In this document: positions 17,892 through 26,250 of the stretch, in pieces
Numbering within the stretch: the stretch's first letter is position 1
Layout: each line of letters starts with the position of its first letter
Source of the DNA: Anaerosporobacter faecicola
GTDB lineage: Bacteria; Bacillota; Clostridia; Lachnospirales; Lachnospiraceae
Length of the DNA stretch: 64,000 nt
Assembly: GCF_012070565.1 (NCBI RefSeq)
Contig: NZ_JAAQRO010000008.1
Location: 124,001-188,000, forward strand
Direction: 5' to 3'
Translations under genes and position numbers: made by a program
Notes under the pieces: generated by a model
Databases searched by the model: none
The model's input: the letters and a program-made list of their open reading frames with translations, nothing else
Told to the model about the DNA's origin: nothing

Positions 17892-18140
17892 TCAGACCAA
17901 CATCAACCGATTTCCTGTTATGATTCCATACTGTTCTAACGTTTCCTGCTTTTGTAATACTTCTTGTCGTTCAATGCATACCAGCATGAGTTCCCCTACT
18001 TCTCCAAACAATGTGCACTGTTCTTTCTGGCAGATCATCTCTGTTAATTCCTCTATAATCGTTCCCACTAAGGCAGTCTCATTCAGATTAAAATTATATT
18101 TTTTATTTAAGGACGGTACGTATAAGTCCACCTGAAGCAT
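17892..18140 (-). CDS. EsaB/YukD-type ubiquitin-like T7SS protein
   Basis: 82 residues. The pattern VDLYVPSLNKKYNFNLNETALVGTII and the C-terminal LEQYGIITGNRLMLV match the beta-grasp YukD/EsaB family, small cytosolic components of firmicute T7SS. GGAGGAG lies 6 bases before the ATG. It overlaps the end of the upstream 228-residue gene by 38 bp and is the last gene of the EssC transcription unit. Confidence 0.85.
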   Translation of the reverse strand: MLQVDLYVPSLNKKYNFNLNETALVGTIIEELTEMICQKEQCTLFGEVGELMLVCIERQEVLQKQETLEQYGIITGNRLMLV

Positions 18141-18789
18141 CTTCTTCTCCTCCTGCCATTTCTTGAATCAATTTCACAAGTACCTGTGTATCATATGGTA
18201 TCCTTGCCATCTGCTCTCCCATCCCCTGTTCTATAAAACATTGAGAATTTTGTAAACAAAAATGCACTTCTCTGATTAACGTTTCCTTCACGAGATCCCA
18301 CCACTTTACTGTTGTTAATATTCGTTTTTCCGTTCTTCTGTTGTAATCCACATCTCGTTCATCATACGTTAAGTATCCTTCTTCTAGGATTCGTCCCAAA
18401 AACTCTTTCTTTTCCACCTGATACATTCGAATTGCATCTTCTCTTGTATCTGTGGACTCCGTTATAAGAATTCGGTCATCATCAGAAAGATAGCAGCATT
18501 TCCCTGCATATACCCCTTTGTCGGTTTCAATGGTTATGGCTTCTTTGGCACTTTTAATTTGAGCAAAATAAGAAGTAAATGGTTGTTTCACTTGAAATGT
18601 ATCCTGTTCTAAAGTGACCAACCCTTTCTTCATTAATTGATGCAATATTTGAATAAACGTTTCTTTTCCCATGGTTTCATGCTGACTTTCTAGAAAGCTA
18701 AATACTCTATGAATTCCACAGCGATTTGCTAATATTGCGAATTCATTCATTGACAGGATGTATTTTTGTTGAATAATTTCTACTTTCAT
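18103..18789 (-). CDS. Uncharacterised T7SS-associated protein
   Basis: 228 residues, no signal peptide or membrane segment. The N-terminal third (LSMNEFAILANRCGIHRVFSFLES ... LMKKGLVTLEQDTFQV) looks like a winged-helix-type unit with a short hairpin. The rest is mixed alpha/beta, including a WWDLVKETLI segment. I do not recognise the family; size and setting are reminiscent of EspG-like ESX chaperones, but I see no diagnostic motif. It overlaps the LytTR stop by 4 bp and the EsaB start by 38 bp, so expression is tightly coupled to both. Confidence 0.7.
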   Translation of the reverse strand: MKVEIIQQKYILSMNEFAILANRCGIHRVFSFLESQHETMGKETFIQILHQLMKKGLVTLEQDTFQVKQPFTSYFAQIKSAKEAITIETDKGVYAGKCCYLSDDDRILITESTDTREDAIRMYQVEKKEFLGRILEEGYLTYDERDVDYNRRTEKRILTTVKWWDLVKETLIREVHFCLQNSQCFIEQGMGEQMARIPYDTQVLVKLIQEMAGGEEDASGGLIRTVLK

Positions 18790-19499
18790 GCCAATCTCTC
18801 CTTTATTGCTCTCTGGTAACTTCTTGATGTGGGGATTTGGCTCCCATCATCTAACATAATGACATGTTGCTTTCTATTGATTTTCTCCATTCGATCTACG
18901 TTGATGATAAAACCACGATGGCATCGAACAAAGTTCTCCGGTAAGGCATCCTCTAAACTATTCATTGTTCCATAAAAACCGTATTCCTCTTCGCCAGTTA
19001 CAACAAAGATTTTCTTCAATCTCGACTCAAAGTATAGAATGGAGGCATAAGCAACTTGAAAATTTTCTCCACTAATATCCATTGTGAAGCATGTATCTTC
19101 CTCTTCTGTCAACATTTCCTTTAACGCATAACGAAACATTTCCTGTAATGCCTGGTGAAGTTGTTGTTCCTCATACGGTCGTAATAATAAGGAAGCAGCC
19201 ATAATACTTGGTCTTAGATATGTCATGGGTGAAATCGTATCATCAGCAATAATCAAAAGGACCATGTCTGGGAACTTCTTACGCATGAATTCCGCCAGTT
19301 CGATTGCATTCTCCCTTGTCAGATCAAGGCAGCTAAAATCCACCTTTTCTTTGTCTTGGAGAATTTCTCTGGCTTGCTCCATCTCTTCGCAGCAATCAAT
19401 ATTCCAATCTTGTGGATGATAACAAGTGATTGTATTCCTTACCACCTTTTCAATTACGCTCCCCTCTTCCTTATAACCACATATAAGCATATTGATCAC
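18786..19499 (-). CDS. LytTR-family response regulator with degenerate receiver domain
   Basis: 237 residues. The C-terminal half is a LytTR DNA-binding domain (VAYASILYFESRLKKIFVVT ... FVRCHRGFIINVDRMEKI ... IPTSRSYQ). The N-terminal half resembles a receiver domain but lacks the acidic pair after strand 1 (MLICGYKEEG), has CLDLT where the phosphorylated Asp is expected, and has Arg in place of the conserved Lys (LLLRPYEE). No histidine kinase is nearby, so phosphorylation is doubtful. GTG is the likely start, with GGGGG 10 bases upstream. It sits between essC and the 228-residue gene. LytTR proteins bind pairs of direct repeats spaced by about two helical turns; the 20-bp tandem repeats at 12498 and 17576 are natural candidates. 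Confidence 0.85.
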   Translation of the reverse strand: MINMLICGYKEEGSVIEKVVRNTITCYHPQDWNIDCCEEMEQAREILQDKEKVDFSCLDLTRENAIELAEFMRKKFPDMVLLIIADDTISPMTYLRPSIMAASLLLRPYEEQQLHQALQEMFRYALKEMLTEEEDTCFTMDISGENFQVAYASILYFESRLKKIFVVTGEEEYGFYGTMNSLEDALPENFVRCHRGFIINVDRMEKINRKQHVIMLDDGSQIPTSRSYQRAIKERLA

Positions 19500-19505
19500 T
19501 TGATC

Positions 19506-22500
19506 TTACCCCCTAGCTAACGGTAACACGACCTTACTTGCCACACTCTCGTCTTCCTCACTTGGCGTAAGCGCTATACCAGGTTTCATCGTTTTGCTCT
19601 GTTCCATATATGGAATATTACTGAAATTAAACGTTCGTTGGCCAGCAACATTTCCACCAAGATGTAGCCCCTTCTTGTAATTTGCAAAGATCGTATATGC
19701 TCGATACCCACTTAATGCCGCTGCTTCTTCTGGGTTTACACACCCAAATATGTATATATTATGTAGACTGCCTTTATCCAGTATATTTTCCATAAATCCA
19801 CTCATATTCCCCACTCCCTTTTCAGGCGTATAGATACTCTTCATATATGCTTCCATATCTGCGATGATTATGAATATTGGTTCCGTTTTGCTCATCTTCT
19901 GGTAGATTGCTTCATCTTCAAGTCCATCTTCTGTATATTGGTGCTTTGCTTTATTTCTTTCCACGAAAATTGTGGTCATATTCTTCCAGTAATCAAAGAT
20001 TTCCTGGTCCGTAGTCACATATGTTGCACCAATCTCATCGGATATTTTTCTTAATTGCAGGTTGCTGTCATCTACAATACAGATCTTTCCCTTCCTTGCA
20101 TATGCGGCATATAGAATTAGCTTAAGAACATTTGTCTTTCCTGTTCGTGGACGTCCAGATATTAAATAACAATAAGTCTGCTGTAATGGAATACTATAGC
20201 AAGATGCATCTTCCATATTGTAACCAATTGGCAGTTTATCCTTTTCTCGAATTGCCTGTTGGTATTCCTCCAATTCAAGAAGGTTGCTAAGTAATGGACG
20301 CTCTGGAATTTCTGGTACCTTTCTGGCTGTCTTACCTTTCCAAGCCTGATTCCAAGTATTACATTGCTCTTTAATCCGTTCTGCTCTTTGATAATCATCT
20401 TCTGCCTTCATTGCTAATGCAGTCTGGAATTCTAAGATATTTCCATTCATGCTAACAAGTCCACGGCCTTTTACATCTGCTTCTGGAAGGACATTAAAAT
20501 GCATTGTTCGCATAGCATCCCCATACTTAAACTTATCTCCCATCTCCAGACATAATACCGTACGAATATTATCCCCAATCCGACTCTGTATCTCGCTACT
20601 TCCAAAACCAGCTGAGGTAATCACTAGATAGATGCCATACCCCGCACCATCTCTAGATATTTGAATTAATATATCCTCAAATTCATTGTCTGTTTTCTCC
20701 CGAAAATTGGCATAATTATCAATCGCGATCACAATAGATGGAATGGTTCGTCCATGTACTTGTACATACTGGCTGTAATTTCCTCCCTGTAGCAGATTTT
20801 TTCGTTCTGCTAACATTCGGCCAATCATACAGAAGAACTTACGGATCTTGTCCTCATCATTCTCAAACATCACACCGCCTACATGTGCTGCTTCCTCGAA
20901 TGCAGCAAGCATATGGCTACTAAAGTCAAGAATATACACATTCACATGCTCCGGTGTATAACGATTCATCAAGGAATAGAGTAAGGTTTGAAGAAATGTA
21001 CTTTTTCCACTAACGACCGTACCACAGATTGCTGTATGCCCATTTTCTGCAAAATTAACACACACCGGATTTTGAGCCTGATTTTCCGGATCATCACATA
21101 ATCCAATGTAAGCTTCTAATGTCCACTTTTTATCTGTCGTTTTCCATTCCATATCTGCAAAACTGGTATCCTTATAGCCAAACAACTCTTCCAGATATAG
21201 ATATTCTGGAAGTACTGGCAACCACAATTGCAGGTTATGGGTATATCCATGATCAGCAGCAATGGAACGTAAATATTCCACAACAGCATCCAATTGCGTC
21301 TTTTCTTTCAACTCTGGTAATTTTTGACCTCGCAAGGAAGCGGTTTGAATCAGAATCTTCATCTGTTCTGGGCGAAGCTCCTCTAATGTTTGAACTGGAC
21401 AACAAGCAAGCATCTGTAAAAATTCTTCTAAACGCTGTCGATTGTATGGATTATCTGGATAATCTATCTTTGCCTCTTCTAGCCGCTTAAAGGACTCTCG
21501 AAGTAGATGGTTTTGTTTCTCAACATTTTGAATACAATCCGATAGGGTACTTGTAGTTTCCTTAAGTGCTGTACACAAAATCTTTGTTAATAACATAAGC
21601 CACTTAATTCTCGCATCTTCTTTACGCTTGATCTTTGTTTTACTTCCCACAATAGCCGTCTTTCCATTTAGTGTGAGCATTGTTGCGATCTCTGTATGGA
21701 CTTGTGCTGCGTCTTCATCATAAACCGCTCCACTCCAACCAGATTGAAATAATTCATATATCTCATCATTTCCAACCTGTAGATAGCAACGTCCCGCCTG
21801 TGTAATGTAGGCAGCATCTGGTTTATGCAGCATATCATTACTATCCTGTCGATCCTGAACCCGCAGACATAGGCGGAATTTTGTGTTCGCCCATATGTTA
21901 TCATCGACCATACCACTTGGTTTTTGTGTTGCTAGAATCAGATGTACCCCAAGGCTTCGTCCTACCTGTGCTACACTGATCAACTCTCTCATAAAATCAG
22001 GTTCTTCTCTCTTTAATTCCGCAAACTCATCAATAATAATAAAGAGATGAGGAACAGGAATCTTCGCTTCTTTATTCTTAAGGAGTCTTGTATATAGATT
22101 AATGTTATTCACACCATGTTCGTTAAAGATCCTTTGCCTTCTTTTATTCTCACTCTTAATGGATACCATTGCTCGATGCACCTGGTTGCCTGATAGATTG
22201 GATATCTGTCCAATCATATGTGGCAGATCAGAGAACAGATTTGCCATTCCACCACCTTTAAAATCAATAACAAAAAAGCCAATGTCATCTGGGCTAAAGT
22301 TAATGGCTAAGGAAAGCATATAGGTTTGAAGCGTTTCACTTTTACCAGATCCAGTTGTACCTGCGATCAGCCCATGTGGGCCATGGTATTTTTCATGAAT
22401 ATCCAGATAGCAATCTGCTCCACCTTGCTTTTTCCCGATTAATGCTTTCATACTATCATAGGTTCGATTTTTCTTCCAACGTTCTATAACATTTAACTCG

Positions 22501-24530
22501 TCTAACCTTGATATTCCATACATCTCAAAAAACTCTAAAGAAGATGGAATATCGGAACTACTCTCCAATTCACTTACCTTGATATTCGCAAGTCTTCTAG
22601 CCAATGTATCGACCTCTTCGCAGCTTACCTGATCAAGTTTAATTCCTTCTTCTTCTCCACTCCGCTCCAATGCGTTATAGAATACGGCTTCTTCCTCCTC
22701 AACACAAAGAATATCTTCACAAGCATTGGGCAATTGTTCATTGCGTTCTGATAATAATATGGTAGTGATTCCGTATTCTTCTCTTGGATCAAGAAGATAT
22801 TTAGCTATTGGCTCTCCCACCAGCATTCGTACATCTCCAACGAAGATCACATAATGTGGTTTTACTACTTTCTTGGAATAGAATGAAGAACTACTATATT
22901 CTAAACGTATTCGTAATATATTGGCTAATTCATAGAAAACATCACTTGCCTCTAATTGATCTGACGCTACATAACGAGTTTTATAGTCTGCTGACCAAAC
23001 ATGTGGAAGCCATTGCGCAAATTCCCACATCTTCTCATCTTCCGTCTTTCGATCGTACAAGAATACCATCTTCACATCTGTATAGCAGTTATTAGCAGCA
23101 ATCTGACTTGCCATAATATGCATTGCCTTCATACAACCAAGCCGATTTTCTCCACCAACTACTCCTAGCAAACGATGTTTCATCAAATTAACTCCCACCG
23201 GTACATGATACAACGTTTTATAATTTTCACGGATCGTTTCTGGTTTTTCCATTAACTTATCTTCAATAAGCTGGAATCTGGCCTTTGGAACCTGAATTGG
23301 TGCTTGAAATGGTATACTTCCGATTCCCAATCGTACAAACAAAAAATCATCATGGGTGTAATTCCGATTCCATAATGCTGCCTCTTTCTCTCCATAAGCA
23401 ACACACTGACATGTATCAGGATAGGCATCCAGTAAAACTTTCGTGTTATGTTCGTATTTATCCCGGATAAAATCGATCATCTTAAGAAGATAATTTCCAT
23501 ATGCATTGAATCGTAATTCTTCCTCTTCCTTCTGTTCCTTTTTGGCATATCTTAGATTCAGTAATGCCCAGATTACACCAATGATTGCAGAACCAGCAGC
23601 GGTCACCAATCCCGTATACATAAAAACAGAGGATCTCCCTCCATTACTCCTCATTGCCAACATGGACATCATACAGCCAAGCATCATTGGTATTGCCATG
23701 GTAAAGGAAGGACCAATCGTATAAAGTAGTGGTCGATCCTTTGTATGTTTGGCTGCTGGAGGTCCTTCGATTTCAATAGGATCACTGTATATCTTTAAAA
23801 CCGTTCGTGGAGAACGGTTGAAATACGGATTCTTCTTATTATTTTTAGCGACCAAAACGGTACTGTCTTGCTGAACATATTCGGACAAACTCTTTGGCTC
23901 TATAACTATATTTCCATCAATACTGGAGATTGCAAGCATCTCTCCTAGGTATACCATATGAAGACCGAATATATCGATACAATCTGCATAATTTAATTGC
24001 TGCTTTTCCTTTACTCGAAGGGAATTAACAAAGATTCCATTTGCGCTAAAATCCTCAATAAATACCTCTCCATCTCTTCGTATAATTCTTGCATGATTTC
24101 TGGACACATAGTTCTTTGACTCATAACAGATCATATTGTCTGGACTTTTTCCAATTGTTATTTCCCTCTTATGGGAAATATCTAATTTTTGATAGACATG
24201 AAATACCGCTTGCGTCTCAACAACTATGATATTAATACTGATCTGTCCTGCAACGATTACTTCTAAGATATCTCCATTTTTCAATACCTTATCAAAATAC
24301 ACTTCATCCCCTTTACGAATCGTGTAATCCTTGCTTTGAACAAAACTCCACTGTCTATCTCCTACTTCTAGACCGATTTCCAAATTATCTTCCAGAGAAA
24401 ACAGGGTTTTATTCAATGTTAAGGAGTCATCCGCATTGGTAATCGACGGCAACACATGTTTAAAAAACACCCCTTCTGCATATAGCATTAATACTACGCT
24501 CATGAATCCGTACTTCTCCTCTCTGTACAT
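19506..24530 (-). CDS. essC: EssC/YukBA-type T7SS ATPase
   Basis: 1674 residues, the motor and substrate channel of the T7SS. Order of parts: N-terminal region with one clear FHA domain (about 125-195: GKSPDN, SRNHARI, NG), two hydrophobic segments (about 270-325), then three FtsK/SpoIIIE-type ATPase domains. Walker A motifs are GTTGSGKS (about 727), GTVVSGKS (about 1173) and GRPRTGKT (about 1462). The first has a full Walker B (HLFIIIDEFAELK); the second has VIAIDNYAN and the third IFIIIADME, so D2 and D3 are partly degenerate, as is usual in the family. The start is uncertain: an ATG 9 codons further in (MSVVLMLYAEG) fits the usual N-terminus, with AGAGGAG upstream of it. It lies between the FHA and LytTR genes. 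Confidence 0.93.
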   Translation of the reverse strand: MYREEKYGFMSVVLMLYAEGVFFKHVLPSITNADDSLTLNKTLFSLEDNLEIGLEVGDRQWSFVQSKDYTIRKGDEVYFDKVLKNGDILEVIVAGQISINIIVVETQAVFHVYQKLDISHKREITIGKSPDNMICYESKNYVSRNHARIIRRDGEVFIEDFSANGIFVNSLRVKEKQQLNYADCIDIFGLHMVYLGEMLAISSIDGNIVIEPKSLSEYVQQDSTVLVAKNNKKNPYFNRSPRTVLKIYSDPIEIEGPPAAKHTKDRPLLYTIGPSFTMAIPMMLGCMMSMLAMRSNGGRSSVFMYTGLVTAAGSAIIGVIWALLNLRYAKKEQKEEEELRFNAYGNYLLKMIDFIRDKYEHNTKVLLDAYPDTCQCVAYGEKEAALWNRNYTHDDFLFVRLGIGSIPFQAPIQVPKARFQLIEDKLMEKPETIRENYKTLYHVPVGVNLMKHRLLGVVGGENRLGCMKAMHIMASQIAANNCYTDVKMVFLYDRKTEDEKMWEFAQWLPHVWSADYKTRYVASDQLEASDVFYELANILRIRLEYSSSSFYSKKVVKPHYVIFVGDVRMLVGEPIAKYLLDPREEYGITTILLSERNEQLPNACEDILCVEEEEAVFYNALERSGEEEGIKLDQVSCEEVDTLARRLANIKVSELESSSDIPSSLEFFEMYGISRLDELNVIERWKKNRTYDSMKALIGKKQGGADCYLDIHEKYHGPHGLIAGTTGSGKSETLQTYMLSLAINFSPDDIGFFVIDFKGGGMANLFSDLPHMIGQISNLSGNQVHRAMVSIKSENKRRQRIFNEHGVNNINLYTRLLKNKEAKIPVPHLFIIIDEFAELKREEPDFMRELISVAQVGRSLGVHLILATQKPSGMVDDNIWANTKFRLCLRVQDRQDSNDMLHKPDAAYITQAGRCYLQVGNDEIYELFQSGWSGAVYDEDAAQVHTEIATMLTLNGKTAIVGSKTKIKRKEDARIKWLMLLTKILCTALKETTSTLSDCIQNVEKQNHLLRESFKRLEEAKIDYPDNPYNRQRLEEFLQMLACCPVQTLEELRPEQMKILIQTASLRGQKLPELKEKTQLDAVVEYLRSIAADHGYTHNLQLWLPVLPEYLYLEELFGYKDTSFADMEWKTTDKKWTLEAYIGLCDDPENQAQNPVCVNFAENGHTAICGTVVSGKSTFLQTLLYSLMNRYTPEHVNVYILDFSSHMLAAFEEAAHVGGVMFENDEDKIRKFFCMIGRMLAERKNLLQGGNYSQYVQVHGRTIPSIVIAIDNYANFREKTDNEFEDILIQISRDGAGYGIYLVITSAGFGSSEIQSRIGDNIRTVLCLEMGDKFKYGDAMRTMHFNVLPEADVKGRGLVSMNGNILEFQTALAMKAEDDYQRAERIKEQCNTWNQAWKGKTARKVPEIPERPLLSNLLELEEYQQAIREKDKLPIGYNMEDASCYSIPLQQTYCYLISGRPRTGKTNVLKLILYAAYARKGKICIVDDSNLQLRKISDEIGATYVTTDQEIFDYWKNMTTIFVERNKAKHQYTEDGLEDEAIYQKMSKTEPIFIIIADMEAYMKSIYTPEKGVGNMSGFMENILDKGSLHNIYIFGCVNPEEAAALSGYRAYTIFANYKKGLHLGGNVAGQRTFNFSNIPYMEQSKTMKPGIALTPSEEDESVASKVVLPLARG

Positions 24531-24568
24531 TCTTTCGTGACCAGACGGAAAACACTAGTTTACACTCT

Positions 24569-25120
24569 CTATAGATATCTCTTATTAATAAAAAATAATT
24601 CTATTCGAAAAGTCACCTCGCCAATTTGAAGCAGATCTTTGTTCTTCAATTCGATGGCTTCCTCATTTCCTAGTACACAGTAATTTCCTTTTCTCTTAAT
24701 GATTGTTCCATTGGAAGACCCCATATCCTTAATCCAAACCGTCTGTTGATTCTTAAAAATCGTGCAATGTATTCCCGATACCATCGGATCTTTCAAGCAA
24801 ACATCAGAAGTTTTAGGGTTTCTCCCAAAAGTAATAATTTTTTCTAAACTAAAGATGTAATTCACTTTTTTCTTTGCCTGTATAGTCACTAACTGAAGCA
24901 TCTGCCTATCTTCTAGGTGATATCGTTTATCCTGTACTTGATCTTCCTGCTTTTCATCTAATACTGGATTGACAAGTGCATTGCATAACGCCTCCTCCTT
25001 TATGATGTCAAATGCTGCCTGGTTTCGTTTTTGGATCTGTTTTCTTCTACGATGTCTTAGCATACATAATAGGAAACTTATGCATGCTATTCCAATCCCA
25101 ATTACGATCTTACTAATCAT
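24569..25120 (-). CDS. Membrane-anchored FHA domain protein of the T7SS locus
   Basis: 183 residues from the ATG at 25120, chosen because GAGGAAAAG lies directly upstream; an in-frame TTG six codons earlier lacks a site. One N-terminal transmembrane segment (IVIGIGIACISFLLCML) is followed by basic residues and a C-terminal FHA domain with FGR, SGIHC and SSNGT motifs of the phosphothreonine pocket. Predicted topology puts the FHA domain in the cytoplasm. It sits between the PP2C phosphatase and EssC, and probably reads phosphothreonine marks on T7SS proteins. Confidence 0.85.
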   Translation of the reverse strand: MISKIVIGIGIACISFLLCMLRHRRRKQIQKRNQAAFDIIKEEALCNALVNPVLDEKQEDQVQDKRYHLEDRQMLQLVTIQAKKKVNYIFSLEKIITFGRNPKTSDVCLKDPMVSGIHCTIFKNQQTVWIKDMGSSNGTIIKRKGNYCVLGNEEAIELKNKDLLQIGEVTFRIELFFINKRYL

Positions 25121-25153
25121 TTTCTTTTCCTCACACAATCTATCTTTTCTTCT

Positions 25154-26017
25154 TTATTGAGTGATTTCACAATCTGGTAGTGTTTTTACTACCTCCTCCT
25201 TAGAAAGCTTTAGTATCATTACCGTTATATTATCTCGTGAACCACGCCGTCCTGCTTCCTCCACAAGTCTTCTTGCAATTACATCTGCTTCCCTGTTACG
25301 ATATGTATTCAGTAAATGTTCGATATCTTCTTCTTTCATTGTTTCCATCAAACCATCACTGCAAAGCATTAGGAGCATTGGTTCAAATGGAATGCTTCCA
25401 TAATGCGGTTCAATGAGGAATTCCGATTTTGAAATTCCAAGAAATTGGGTCAATCGATTTTTCCCAAAGTTCGTGTTCTGCTGTTGCTTATCGTCCTCCA
25501 TTGTCTCTTGCATCTTAAATTGCTTGTGTTTTGCCGTTTCCATAAGCATCATAGCTTGGTTATGATCTTCAGATAGTTGTTTGATTCGATCGTCTTTTAA
25601 TAGAAAGATCTTACTGTCCCCTATATTCGCATAGATAATCTGTTCTCTCTCACAATACACCAATGCTAATGTACTACCTGTTTTTTTTCCTACTTTTTCA
25701 AGTTCTACAACTCTCTCATTCGCTTCCTTGATTAACCGATCAATCTCATAAAAAGAAAGACCCTCTTTATGATGAAGCAACTGCTTTTCATTCTTTACAA
25801 GATACTGTACGACAACTTGAGAGGCTTCCTTTCCATAACCAGTTCCACCCATTCCATCACATATTGCACATATAGCGGGTAGTACAATATCTTCCGAAGT
25901 TTCCATCTGTATCTCTTCCTTGTATCCATAATGGTGATTCATAATATAATTATCTTCATTTTTTTCACGAAAGGAGCCTTTCACAGTAAAGACAGCACCT
26001 TGAATCTTATGGTTCAT
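25154..26017 (-). CDS. PP2C-family Ser/Thr protein phosphatase
   Basis: 287 residues. Carries the metal-binding and fold motifs of bacterial PP2C (Stp/PrpC type): REKNEDN near the start, ICDGMGGTGYG, ANIGDSKIFLL, SEDHNQ, CSDGLMETM and GSRDNITVMIL. It would dephosphorylate Ser/Thr phosphoproteins, plausibly those bound by the FHA domains of this locus. No partner kinase is encoded in the window. First gene of the EssC unit, with a clear promoter upstream (26084-26111). Confidence 0.92.
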   Translation of the reverse strand: MNHKIQGAVFTVKGSFREKNEDNYIMNHHYGYKEEIQMETSEDIVLPAICAICDGMGGTGYGKEASQVVVQYLVKNEKQLLHHKEGLSFYEIDRLIKEANERVVELEKVGKKTGSTLALVYCEREQIIYANIGDSKIFLLKDDRIKQLSEDHNQAMMLMETAKHKQFKMQETMEDDKQQQNTNFGKNRLTQFLGISKSEFLIEPHYGSIPFEPMLLMLCSDGLMETMKEEDIEHLLNTYRNREADVIARRLVEEAGRRGSRDNITVMILKLSKEEVVKTLPDCEITQ

Positions 26018-26083
26018 GGGGATAATATCTCCTTTCTAGTAATACAACGCAAAATATTCCATTTTTTCCTATAGTATAGTTTC

Positions 26084-26111
26084 ATTATACTCATTTTTCA
26101 TTTACATTCAA
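26084..26111 (-). promoter_or_regulatory. Promoter of the PP2C-FHA-EssC operon
   Basis: On the minus strand, TTGAAT (26106-26111) and TATAAT (26084-26089) with 16-bp spacing, about 70 bp before the PP2C start. No copy of the 20-bp tandem repeat is present, so this unit looks constitutively transcribed compared with the effector unit. Confidence 0.65.
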
Positions 26112-26179
26112 CTATTCACCAAGCCTCTGGGACTAATGACTTACCCTCGCCATCTTGTCGTAGTAATGCGAACAAGAAA

Positions 26180-26221
26180 AACCCCCTCATCACATTCATC
26201 ATGAATTGTGATGAGGGGGTT
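26180..26221 (-). terminator. Terminator of the M18 aminopeptidase gene
   Basis: Perfect 15-bp stem, AACCCCCTCATCACA (26180-26194) with TGTGATGAGGGGGTT (26207-26221), followed on the minus strand by TTTTCTTG. Confidence 0.92.
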
Positions 26222-26250
26222 CCCATATTGTTCATACTTTACAAATCTGC

